DNA from: Lentihominibacter faecis
GTDB taxonomy: Bacteria > Bacillota > Clostridia > Peptostreptococcales > Anaerovoracaceae
Length of the DNA: 20,180 bases
Assembly (NCBI RefSeq): GCF_014306095.1
Contig: NZ_JACRWC010000093.1
Span: 1-20,180, forward strand
Direction: 5' to 3'
Both the position numbers and the translations under genes were made by a program. Below are positions 7,139-14,033 of the stretch, piece by piece. Under the pieces are notes generated by a model. The model was given only the letters and a program-made list of their open reading frames with translations. It was not told where the DNA came from and did not search any database. Numbering within the stretch: position 1 is the stretch's first letter; every line of letters begins with the position of its first letter.

Positions 7139-8374
7139 ATGCAATCAAACAGAGATCGAATTAAGGAAATGATTGAACACATTTCAACATTCAATGATGC
7201 AGATCCCGGTGAAGGAATCAGCAGATTCAGCTATAGCGAAAACGATGCTAAAGCCAGAAAATATCTGATAGATATCTGCGAAGATATAGGCCTGAAGGTA
7301 CGTGTTGACGCAGTAGGCAATGTATTTGCGAGGCTCGTCGGGACTGATGAAAGCCTTCCTGTCGTAATGTCAGGATCGCACATTGACTCCGTCAAGAACG
7401 GAGGAAGGTTTGACGGCCTTGTCGGCAGCATCGGAGCGCTTGAAGCTGTCCGTGTTATGGTCGAAGAAGGATATCAGCCAAAGAATTCCATCGATATTGT
7501 GTTCTTCGCTGAAGAAGAAGGCTCCAACTTCCAAGTTCCGGTTATGGGCAGCAAGCTCCTTACAGGCAAGCTGACTGTAGACGATATCAAGGAAATCAAA
7601 AACGAAGCCGGCATTACCGCCTACGATATGATTAAAAACGCAGGCTATGATCCAGACAACATGCCAAACGATGTCATTGCTCCGGGAACTGTCAAGAATA
7701 TGATCGAACTCCATATCGAGCAAAGTGTCCGTCTCGACAAGGAAGGGCACACCATCGGTATCATCAGCGGCATCGCAGGTTTGAACTGGATTACGATCAC
7801 ACTGGAAGGGGTACAGAACCACGCTGGCGCGACACCAATGTTCCTGAGACAGGATCCAATGGTCGCCGCATCAAAGATCATTGCTGAAATAGACGGCATT
7901 GCCAAGGCAATCAACGATACCATTGTTGCTACGGTAGGATATATCGAAGTGACCCCGAACATTCCAAACGCAATTCCTAATGGAGTGAAATTCGTCGTCG
8001 ATGTCAGAGATATCCAGCAGGAGACGATTCAGCAGTGCGTTGATGAAATCAAAGCGGTTACAGAGAAATATGCGAAGGAAAACGATGTGAAATTCACAGT
8101 AGAGAAGACTGCAAGCTCCGAAGCAATCAAAATCCAGGATTATATTAAGGAAGTCATGGTAGAACAGGCAGAGAAACTTGATCTTGATTATGTCCTGATG
8201 CCAAGCGGCGCCGTACACGACTCAAACTATATGGCAGAAGTGACAGATGTTGCGATGATTTTCGTGCCGAGTGTCGATGGAAGAAGCCATGTTAATGAGG
8301 AGTACACAGACTGGGATGACATCAAAGCAGGCGTGGATCTGCTTCTGAACACTCTGGTTGCTATTTCACAATAA
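7139..8374 (+). CDS. M20-family Zn-dependent N-carbamoyl-amino-acid / ureido-acid amidohydrolase
   Basis: A cytosolic binuclear metallo-amidase of the HyuC/AllC/beta-ureidopropionase group, 411 residues, the family's usual size. Such enzymes hydrolyse N-carbamoyl amino acids, allantoate or ureidopropionate, releasing CO2 and ammonia. Metal-site motifs are in order: GSHIDSV (H81), GGRFDG (D92), FFAEEEGSNF (E126/E127), LHIEQ (H192) and GRSHVNEEYT (H384). The dimer-domain signatures NHAGATP (227-233) and DVRD (288-291) are present. The family's SGAGHDA is SGAVHDS here (356-361), which may affect substrate choice. Start at ATG 7139 is set by AGGAG seven bases upstream; an in-frame ATG at 7118 lies before this site. 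It is the first gene after the sigma-54 promoter and 66 bases before the hydantoinase. Which ureido acid it uses cannot be read from sequence. Confidence 0.9.
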   Translation: MQSNRDRIKEMIEHISTFNDADPGEGISRFSYSENDAKARKYLIDICEDIGLKVRVDAVGNVFARLVGTDESLPVVMSGSHIDSVKNGGRFDGLVGSIGALEAVRVMVEEGYQPKNSIDIVFFAEEEGSNFQVPVMGSKLLTGKLTVDDIKEIKNEAGITAYDMIKNAGYDPDNMPNDVIAPGTVKNMIELHIEQSVRLDKEGHTIGIISGIAGLNWITITLEGVQNHAGATPMFLRQDPMVAASKIIAEIDGIAKAINDTIVATVGYIEVTPNIPNAIPNGVKFVVDVRDIQQETIQQCVDEIKAVTEKYAKENDVKFTVEKTASSEAIKIQDYIKEVMVEQAEKLDLDYVLMPSGAVHDSNYMAEVTDVAMIFVPSVDGRSHVNEEYTDWDDIKAGVDLLLNTLVAISQ

Positions 8375-8440
8375 TGTTTGATGCCATAATTCGATGGTTT
8401 ATTATACAGTTTTTACCAATTTCAAGAAAAGGAGCAAAAG

Positions 8441-9850
8441 ATGAAAAAGGTACTTATCAAGAACGGAACGATTGTTACTGCAACGGACGAATTTAAAGGC
8501 GACCTGCTGTTAGCAGATGGGAAAATAGCAGCAATTGGAGGCGCTATCGACGCTTCTTCTGCCGACGAAGTATATGATGCCGAAGGAAAGTATGTAATGC
8601 CTGGCGGAGTTGACCAGCACACACACTTTGACTTCTCATTCGGCGACACAACATGTGTTGGATGGGAAGGCTCTCCTGCAGCTGTTGTGTCAGGAACGAC
8701 AACGATCATAGACTTTGTAAACCAGAAGGTAGGCTCTTCTCTGAAGTCTTCCATCGATGAATATCAGAAGAACAAGGTCGATGGAAATGCATGCTGTGAC
8801 TATGGCTATCACGGTGTTGTATATGATGCGAATGATGCTCTGTTCGAAGAAATCGAGCATATGCCTGAGTATGGCGTAACATCCCTGAAACTGTTCATGG
8901 CTTACAGAGGACAGCCATATCACTGCGATGACGATGCAGTCCTCAAAGCGCTGCAGGCCTCGAAGAAATCCGGCGTTACGATCATGGTTCACGCCGAGAG
9001 CGCGGATATGATCGCAACACTGCAGAAGCAGGTAGCGGCAAGCGGTGTAACCGGTCCGATTGGCCACGCACTTTCAAGACCACCGGTTGTTGAGGAAGAA
9101 GCAGTTAGCCGTGCTGCATATCTGGCAGAACTGGCAGCTGCACCAATTTATATTGTTCACGTAACGGCGAAGGGTGCAATGGAGGTAATCAGAGACAGAT
9201 ATGAAAAGGGTGTTGCTATCTTCGGCGAAACATGCACACACTACCTCACGATCACAACAGACGCTCTGGAGAAGCCGGGATTCGAAGGTGCGAAGGCAGT
9301 CTGTTCACCGGCACTGCGTTCACAGGATCACCTGGATGCTATGTGGGAAGCTGTTAAGAAAGGCTGGCTGAATGCAATCAGTTCAGACCACTGCGGATTT
9401 AACTATGAAACACATAAGCATGCTGGTTATGGTGAAGGCAAGACATTTGCTGACATCCCGAACGGAGCTCCGGGCCTCGAGAACAGAATACCGGTTGTTT
9501 GGACAGAAGGTGTTGAAAAGGGCAAGATTTCAAGAAAGAAATTCGTAGAGCTCATTGCTACAAATCCTGCTAAGATCAACGGTCTGTTCCCGCAGAAGGG
9601 CACCCTGGCAGTTGGATCGGATGCTGACGTAGTAATCTGGGATCCTACATACAAGGGCACAATCTCAATCGAAAACAGCCTGCAGGGATGCGACTACTGC
9701 GCATTTGAAGGATTTGATCAGATTGGTCGTGCAGACAAGGTATTCCTGAGAGGCGAACTCGTAGCCGATGCCGGCAAGTATGTTGGTGAAAAGGGCTCTG
9801 GTAAGTTCGTACCTGGTAAGCCATATGGCCTCTGCTATGAACTTGCTTAG
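8441..9850 (+). CDS. Hydantoinase / dihydropyrimidinase (cyclic amidohydrolase)
   Basis: A cytosolic TIM-barrel amidohydrolase of 469 residues that opens cyclic ureides (5-substituted hydantoins or dihydropyrimidines) to N-carbamoyl acids. All binuclear-site residues are present: HTH (H60, H62), carboxylated lysine K150 in SLKLFMAYRG, H184 in VHAE, H240 in HVTAKGA and D316 in SSDHCGF. Y155 is the expected catalytic/oxyanion tyrosine, and the C-terminus GLCYEL matches D-hydantoinases. AAAAGGAG precedes the ATG. As the second gene of the operon it feeds the carbamoyl-amidohydrolase upstream. No racemase, transporter or dihydropyrimidine dehydrogenase lies nearby, so the substrate (hydantoin, dihydropyrimidine, phenylhydantoin-like or a purine breakdown product) is open. 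The gene ends about 150 bp before the right repeat. Confidence 0.93.
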   Translation: MKKVLIKNGTIVTATDEFKGDLLLADGKIAAIGGAIDASSADEVYDAEGKYVMPGGVDQHTHFDFSFGDTTCVGWEGSPAAVVSGTTTIIDFVNQKVGSSLKSSIDEYQKNKVDGNACCDYGYHGVVYDANDALFEEIEHMPEYGVTSLKLFMAYRGQPYHCDDDAVLKALQASKKSGVTIMVHAESADMIATLQKQVAASGVTGPIGHALSRPPVVEEEAVSRAAYLAELAAAPIYIVHVTAKGAMEVIRDRYEKGVAIFGETCTHYLTITTDALEKPGFEGAKAVCSPALRSQDHLDAMWEAVKKGWLNAISSDHCGFNYETHKHAGYGEGKTFADIPNGAPGLENRIPVVWTEGVEKGKISRKKFVELIATNPAKINGLFPQKGTLAVGSDADVVIWDPTYKGTISIENSLQGCDYCAFEGFDQIGRADKVFLRGELVADAGKYVGEKGSGKFVPGKPYGLCYELA

Positions 9851-9930
9851 TTAGTCGTGCTGAAACCAGTTAATGGGAGAGAACAATCAAAAGTGGTGAG
9901 TAGCCATGAGCAGTTTTCAATTACAAACTC

Positions 9931-9968
9931 ACTACTAACATTGACAAAGCAAAATCCACTAATTTCAA
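9931..9968. repeat. Right-end arm-type repeat and subterminal inverted repeat
   Basis: ACTACTAACA (9931-9940) matches the three tandem repeats at the left end in the same orientation. CTAATTTCAA (9959-9968) is the reverse complement of 3404-3413. Both lie in the roughly 150-bp non-coding tail between the hydantoinase gene and the right direct repeat. Confidence 0.55.
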
Positions 9969-10003
9969 CGGTTGTCAGCTATCAAAGCGTTAATCTCGAT
10001 TAC

Positions 10004-10113
10004 CGAAGAGATAGCAGCACTTGTCCTTGCGATTGCTCCGAATGGAGCAGAGCAATGGAATGTGCGCCGTCATATGTCGCAGGAGCTTTGCTCCGTGGCG
10101 CCAACGACGCAGA
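10004..10113. repeat. attR-like direct repeat (right copy)
   Basis: 110 bases matching 3271-3381, again starting CGAAGAGATAG, the duplicated end of rpsI, but here preceded by unrelated sequence and no rpsI coding. To its right lies a strong terminator that would suit the original rplM-rpsI operon. Confidence 0.8.
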
Positions 10114-10156
10114 CCTATTCCAGCGAGCATTTTGCTCAACACCATTTGTGTGGACG

Positions 10157-10192
10157 ACCCCCGAATTCCAACCCTTGGAATCGGGGGTTTTT
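10157..10192 (+). terminator. Rho-independent terminator, probably the original rplM-rpsI terminator
   Basis: ACCCCCGA and TTCCAA (10157-10171, one bulged A) pair with TTGGAA and TCGGGGGT (10175-10188), loop CCC, followed by a run of five T. Lying about 45 bp right of the attR-like copy, it is best explained as the host operon's own terminator, pushed away by the insertion. Confidence 0.85.
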
Positions 10193-10252
10193 ATGTGGTG
10201 AAAAAAGTAAGACGCGAAAAGAATAAAATGTTTCCTAGCACATTGAAATATT

Positions 10253-10784
10253 TTATAATAAAGGGGAATTGACAATGAAACACATGGATGTTTCCCTGTA
10301 TTTCACAGGAAGCATCCATTTTGTTTTAGCTTGAATTCTTTTGTTATTATAATAATCTATATATTCTTCAACTGCTTTTTCATATCCGTAGTACATCTCA
10401 TTCTTCATTCTTCCGAAGAATGTTTCCATAATGGAGTTATCATAGCAGTTCCCTTTTCTCGACATAGATTGAATGATTCCGTGTTTACTAAGCCTATTTC
10501 TATGGTAAACATGTTAATATTGCCATCCTTGATCTGAATGAAATACTAATCCATTTACTATCGGAAACCTTTCAAATGCTCTGTCTAACATTCTCTTCAC
10601 TTGCTCTAGATTAGGGCTTAATGATAAATCATAAGAAATGATTTCATTTAGCCTCTTCTAGTCGTACCCAGCTCCTTACCATTTTTCTAAAGTTATACTC
10701 CTTCACCCCTTTGGGAGTCTCTGGCCATAAACCCTCCCGATACAATTCAACAGCATTTCTCTTAAACTCATAACTATACCGCAT
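10253..10784 (-). pseudogene. Decayed IS3-family transposase (OrfA start fused to OrfB end)
   Basis: Reading on the minus strand, an AAGGAGG site precedes an ATG at 10784 that starts OrfA (MRYSYEFKRNAVELYREG, then WPETPKGV). This runs only to a TGA at 10644. Sequence then jumps directly, in another frame, to the C-terminal part of OrfB: NEIISYDLSLSP, FHSDQGWQY, SMSRKGNCYDNSIMETFFG and YYNNKRIQ. The second catalytic D and the E of the DDE triad are visible, but the first D and most of both reading frames are deleted. There is also an in-frame TAA (10514-10516) where FHSDQGWQYQH is expected, probably CAA to TAA. The element cannot transpose by itself. Its exact ends were not resolved; flanking sequence to about 10830 probably belongs to it. 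Confidence 0.85.
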
Positions 10785-10896
10785 AAAAATACCCTCCTTA
10801 CCGGTCGGTCCAGTAAAGAGGGTACATATCAAAATGCAAGGGTTTTTTCTTTATCTTAGAATTATTACGAATAAATTCACTTTTTTTCATCGGCTC

Positions 10897-10945
10897 TTGA
10901 CAAGTAACCGTTCGGTAACTATAATAAAGTTACCGAACGGTTACT
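10897..10945 (+). promoter_or_regulatory. tetR-type promoter with two mirrored operators
   Basis: A perfect consensus promoter, TTGACA (10897-10902), 17 bp, TATAAT (10920-10925). The spacer is an 18-base operator (10903-10920) whose exact reverse complement follows at 10928-10945. Each 18-mer is itself nearly palindromic around GTAACCG/CGGTAAC. Occupation would block polymerase, so the downstream TetR protein probably represses itself and the following gene. Confidence 0.85.
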
Positions 10946-10963
10946 TTATTGAAGGAGACAATT

Positions 10964-11584
10964 ATGGCAGAGGGTACAAAGGAACGGATTTTGAGAATAG
11001 CACTGGAACTGTTTGCACAGAACGGCTACCTGGGGACGTCTATGAGTGATATTGCGAGACAGGTGGGGTTTACGAAAGCCGCATTGTATAAGCACTATGC
11101 CAGCAAACAAGAAATTTTGGATAAGATCGTGGAGCGAATGAACAAGATGGACTATGAACGTGCTGAGACGTATGAAATGCCGGAAACGGAACCAGATGGC
11201 TTTGCAGAAGCATATCTGCATGCACCAGTTCAAAAGATTCGCACGTACAGTCTTGCACAATTTGACCATTGGACAAAGGAGCCATTTTCCTCCAATTTCC
11301 GTAAAATGCTGACGCTGGAGCAATACCGTGATCCAAAACTGGCACAACTTCATCATGACTATCTTGCTGGTGGACCTTTGGAGTACATGGCGGCAATCTT
11401 CCGCAAGCTAGTAGATTCTGATGAGGACGCTATGCAGTTAGCGCTGGAATTCTATGGTCCGATGTATCTTCTATACAGTGTTTACGACGATGCCGAGGAA
11501 AAAGAATCGGTTTCTTCTTTACTGGCTATACATATTGATCACTTTATTTCCAAGGTGGAGTCTGATTACAGATTATCGTTTTGA
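10964..11584 (+). CDS. TetR/AcrR-family transcriptional repressor
   Basis: A 206-residue one-component repressor. The N-terminal helix-turn-helix is textbook: TKERILRIALELFAQNGYLGTSMSDIARQVGFTKAALYKHYASKQEIL (about 5-52, given here only as its landmark IAL, GTSMSDIA and ALYKHY). The C-terminal part is the helical ligand-binding and dimer domain, not assignable to a ligand. AAGGAG lies six bases before the ATG at 10964; a TTG at 10949 overlaps the site itself. Two mirrored operators sit on its promoter. The flavodoxin-domain gene follows after 12 bases and is likely co-transcribed, so the regulator probably controls that redox protein. Confidence 0.93.
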   Translation: MAEGTKERILRIALELFAQNGYLGTSMSDIARQVGFTKAALYKHYASKQEILDKIVERMNKMDYERAETYEMPETEPDGFAEAYLHAPVQKIRTYSLAQFDHWTKEPFSSNFRKMLTLEQYRDPKLAQLHHDYLAGGPLEYMAAIFRKLVDSDEDAMQLALEFYGPMYLLYSVYDDAEEKESVSSLLAIHIDHFISKVESDYRLSF

Positions 11585-11596
11585 AAGGAGACTACT

Positions 11597-12103
11597 ATGG
11601 ATGCAATTGTTTACACTACCAACACAGGAAGTGCCGAAAGATATGCCAAGCTGCTGGCGCAGGAAACTGGACTTCCGGTGTACTCTTTTGCAGAAGCGAA
11701 GAAGCAGGTCTTTTCCAAAGCAAAGATCATTTATCTGGGTTGGATCATGGCTGGTTCGGTCAAGGGCTATGCTGAGGCTGCAAAACGCTATCGGGTATGT
11801 GCTGTCTGCGGAGTTGGCATGGGACAGACCGGGACGCAAATAGAAAGTGTGCGGAAAAAATCAGCAATTCCGGCAGACATTCCGCTGTTCACACTGCAAG
11901 GGGATTTTAATGTGAAAAAGCTGCATGGTATCTACCGCCCTATGATGGAAATTATGGTTAAAACAATGGGTAAGAGCCTTGCTGAAAAGGCAGACCGTAC
12001 TTCTGAGGAGGACGATATGTTGGATATGATGCTCCACGGAGGCGAGCGAGTCAAGGCGGAAAATCTAAGCGCTGTTCTCGATTGGTACCGCGTGCAGAGA
12101 TAA
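11597..12103 (+). CDS. Flavodoxin-domain protein
   Basis: A 168-residue cytosolic protein with a flavodoxin fold, likely an FMN-binding electron carrier or quinone/protoporphyrinogen oxidase-like protein. The phosphate-binding loop is TTNTGSAERYA (7-17), followed by an alternating strand/helix pattern (IIYLGWIMAGSVKGY, YRVCAVCGVGM). The C-terminal third (GIYRPMMEIMVKTMGK) resembles members of the Flavodoxin_5 group found beside TetR regulators in Clostridia. GAAAGGAG precedes the ATG, 12 bases after the tetR stop; the two form a small operon. Substrate or partner cannot be inferred. Confidence 0.8.
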   Translation: MDAIVYTTNTGSAERYAKLLAQETGLPVYSFAEAKKQVFSKAKIIYLGWIMAGSVKGYAEAAKRYRVCAVCGVGMGQTGTQIESVRKKSAIPADIPLFTLQGDFNVKKLHGIYRPMMEIMVKTMGKSLAEKADRTSEEDDMLDMMLHGGERVKAENLSAVLDWYRVQR

Positions 12104-12170
12104 GAATGGGGAGTTTTGATTTCGTACTGATTCTGTGGTCATGCACAGTATCTTTTTTAGGAGGAAAACC

Positions 12171-12830
12171 ATGCAGTATGTCATTTCGATCTTGATTGCT
12201 ACAGTCATCGCAGCTCTGGCAGGGTGGCTGATACAGCGCGATTCTCATCAGAAATCACTGACCATATTGACGGTCGCAGTTATCGTGGCTTTTTCAGTGG
12301 TGGCAACCGGGGCGCTGAACTACGTTGCCAAACATCCGTCAAATATCCTGAATTGGATGATCAACGGGGAGACGGGTGAAGCGGTTGAACACGACCTGGA
12401 TGGTGCGACTTTGACATTGGAAGATTCCTGGACGGTATCGTCGTTTGACGATCTCACGGCTATCGGAAAGCTTTTTCAGAATTTTTCCAGAGAAGGCGAT
12501 GAGGATCTGGAGGGAGAATGGTTGATTTTAAGTCCGGACGAGGATCCGGCGATTCTTTATTGCTATGATAATGAAGCAACAACGATTCAGTTAAGTGACC
12601 TGCGGGAGGCGCTGGAAGAAGATGAAAATATGACTGTCGAAAGCATAGAATTCCATGGGATCCCAGCCGTCGAAGGGACCGCGCAGAATCCAGAGAAGGA
12701 AGATAGCATAGATTATAAACAAATCTGTTTCATCGCGAACGACAAGTGTTACGAGCTGGTTGTCTATCATGATAAAGATGATGCAGCTGAGCGGATCGCG
12801 CAGAAGATTTTAGACGGATTGTCATTTTAA
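12171..12830 (+). CDS. Small membrane protein of unknown function
   Basis: 219 residues. Two predicted transmembrane helices (about 2-21 and 29-50), joined by a short basic loop (QRDSHQK), leave a long, acidic C-terminal domain outside the hydrophobic part. That domain has strand-like stretches (EWLILSPDE, QICFIAN, CYELVVYHD) but no motif I recognise. AGGAGG lies six bases before the ATG at 12171; an in-frame ATG at 12141 and a GTG at 12135 lack such a site. It follows the flavodoxin gene by 67 bases and may belong to the same transcript. No function is proposed. Confidence 0.75.
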   Translation: MQYVISILIATVIAALAGWLIQRDSHQKSLTILTVAVIVAFSVVATGALNYVAKHPSNILNWMINGETGEAVEHDLDGATLTLEDSWTVSSFDDLTAIGKLFQNFSREGDEDLEGEWLILSPDEDPAILYCYDNEATTIQLSDLREALEEDENMTVESIEFHGIPAVEGTAQNPEKEDSIDYKQICFIANDKCYELVVYHDKDDAAERIAQKILDGLSF

Positions 12831-12856
12831 GCGTTTTGCTTCCGGTGGATTCGATC

Positions 12857-12914
12857 TTGCTTTCAGATCGCTGGCTTTTCCCATTTGCTTTTAGATCGCC
12901 GGCTTCCCTCCCAT
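12857..12914. repeat. Degenerate 28/30-bp tandem duplication
   Basis: Two adjacent units, each starting TTGCTTT and holding AGATCGC-GGCTT and CCCAT (12857-12884 and 12885-12914), differ at only a few bases. They lie in the short gap between two convergent genes. No role is evident. Confidence 0.5.
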
Positions 12915-12928
12915 ACAAAAAAACAAAG

Positions 12929-12966
12929 CAGGCAGCTTACAGCGATTTTTCGCTGCAGGCTGCCTG
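12929..12966 (-). terminator. Terminator of the DUF4190-like gene
   Basis: CAGGCAGC (12929-12936) pairs with GCTGCCTG (12959-12966), enclosing an inner CAGCG/CGCTG helix. On the minus strand it is followed by CTTTG and seven T, so it ends the minus-strand gene; it could also stop plus-strand reading from the membrane-protein gene. Confidence 0.8.
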
Positions 12967-12996
12967 TTCTTATCTTTGTGAAGTTGCGCGGGACTT

Positions 12997-13890
12997 TTAA
13001 TACATCCAGGTGGAGAATGAATCGTTGATGATCGCAACTACTATGCCCACTGCCCACAGTGCACAGCCGATGATGCCCAGAATAAATCCGGCTTTCCGGA
13101 TACCTTCATCATTTCCTTCATTCTTTGCGGAGATCGCCAGAATGAGACCGATAAGACCACAGACACCGCAGCACACCAGACCTGCAATACCCAGAACGAG
13201 GGATGCGACTGCCTTGCCGTGTGCCGGAGGCTGACCGTTCGTTCCGGAAGTCTGGTAAGTGTTATATGCGTTTCCTGCATTGTAATTTTGTCCACCGGTA
13301 AACTGGTCGTTGTTTCCGCCGAACGTCTGGTTGCCGGTGCCGTAGGTATTGTACTGCTGGCCGGCATTCTGCTGAGCAGAGTCAGTGTACTGATATCCGC
13401 CGGAAGCCTGGTTGTCAGTGCCGTAAGTATTGTACTGCTGACCGGCATTCTGCTGAGCAGAGTCAGTGTACTGATATCCGCCGGAAGCCTGGTTGTCAGT
13501 GCCGTAAGTATTGTACTGCTGACCGGCATTCTGCTGAGCAGAGTCAGTGTACTGATATCCGCCGGAAGCCTGGTTGTCAGTGCCGTAAGTATTGTACTGC
13601 TGACCGGCATTCTGCTGAGCAGAGTCAGTGTACTGATATCCGCCGGAAGCCTGGTTGCCGGTGCCGTAAGTATTGTACTGCTGACTGGCATTCTGTGCAG
13701 GCTGCTGATACTGTCCGGTACCCTGTTCGTTATAGTGGTACATGTTGCCGACGTCTTGCGCAGGCGCCTGCTGATATGTATTCTGATCCTGCGGCTGAGA
13801 TGTTGTTTCCTGATACATGTTGTCGTTCGCCGGCTGCTCAGGAGCCGGGTTGTTCGTGTAATTATTATTCATATTGTTATTTTCGTTCAT
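12997..13890 (-). CDS. DUF4190-like membrane protein with tandem-repeat Gln/Asn/Tyr/Gly-rich N-terminal region
   Basis: A 297-residue protein. Residues 1 to about 215 are low-complexity, rich in Q, N, Y, G and T, and contain four-plus copies of a 27-residue unit (landmarks QQYNTYGT, NQASGGYQYTDSAQQNAG). A C-terminal hydrophobic domain follows: HGKAVASLVLGIAGLVCCGVCG, a second helix, a small charged loop (AKNEGNDEGIRKAG) and a last helix, matching the DUF4190 layout. The start is the ATG at 13890, about ten bases after AAAGGA; a TTG at 13917 is upstream of that site. The repetitive part probably faces the cytoplasm or cell wall as a disordered, prion-like tail. Function is unknown. Confidence 0.82.
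   Translation of the reverse strand: MNENNNMNNNYTNNPAPEQPANDNMYQETTSQPQDQNTYQQAPAQDVGNMYHYNEQGTGQYQQPAQNASQQYNTYGTGNQASGGYQYTDSAQQNAGQQYNTYGTDNQASGGYQYTDSAQQNAGQQYNTYGTDNQASGGYQYTDSAQQNAGQQYNTYGTDNQASGGYQYTDSAQQNAGQQYNTYGTGNQTFGGNNDQFTGGQNYNAGNAYNTYQTSGTNGQPPAHGKAVASLVLGIAGLVCCGVCGLIGLILAISAKNEGNDEGIRKAGFILGIIGCALWAVGIVVAIINDSFSTWMY
13340..13690. repeat. 81-bp tandem repeat array within the DUF4190-like gene
   Basis: Four units starting at 13340, 13421, 13502 and 13583, then a partial fifth at 13664. Units two to four are practically identical at DNA level; the outer ones show a few changes (CCGTAGG for CCGTAAG; GTTGCCGG for GTTGTCAG). 81 is divisible by three, so copy changes keep the reading frame. 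Confidence 0.95.
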
Positions 13891-14033
13891 GATGATGAAT
13901 TCCTTTCCTGGCTTCAAAATGGCTTACATTATATTCCTATTGTAAATTGACTATTCGCAAAAGTCAATCATACTCAATCGAAAAACATTAAATCCCGGAT
14001 AAAAAATGTAAAATTTAACGAGAAACAAAGGAT

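Larger units (their letters stand above)
3271..10113. mobile_element. Putative 6.7-kb integrative element in the rpsI 3' end carrying a hydantoin-utilisation module
   Basis: Near-identical direct repeats (3271-3381 and 10004-10113) bracket a tyrosine recombinase, an IS3 remnant, a sigma-54 activator and two catabolic hydrolases. The left repeat begins in the last codons of rpsI, as expected when an element recreates the end of its target gene. Inside the repeats are subterminal inverted repeats (TTGAAATTAG 3404-3413; CTAATTTCAA 9959-9968) and TACTAACA-type repeats on both sides. No excisionase, relaxase, replication or packaging gene is visible, so it is a minimal or decayed island, or one mobilised in trans. 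The unit repeat-to-repeat length is 6733 bp. Not proven without an empty-site genome. Confidence 0.75.

Noticed and set aside
3271..10113. Conjugative element or prophage
   Set aside because: No relaxase, type IV secretion, replication, capsid, terminase or lysis gene is present between the repeats.
10284..10319. Hairpin ATGGATGTTTCC / GGAAGCATCCAT as an independent terminator
   Set aside because: It lies within the OrfB 3' coding remnant of the IS3 copy and the following T-tract is broken, so I did not list it as a host terminator.
13340..13690. Possible CRISPR-like array
   Set aside because: The repeats are contiguous, 81 bp long, without spacers, and in frame within a protein-coding gene.
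13219..13950. Long plus-strand frame with repeated hydrophobic units opposite the DUF4190-like gene
   Set aside because: It is the antisense reading of the 81-bp repeats; periodicity alone keeps it open. It has no ribosome binding site, and the minus-strand gene has one plus a recognisable domain.
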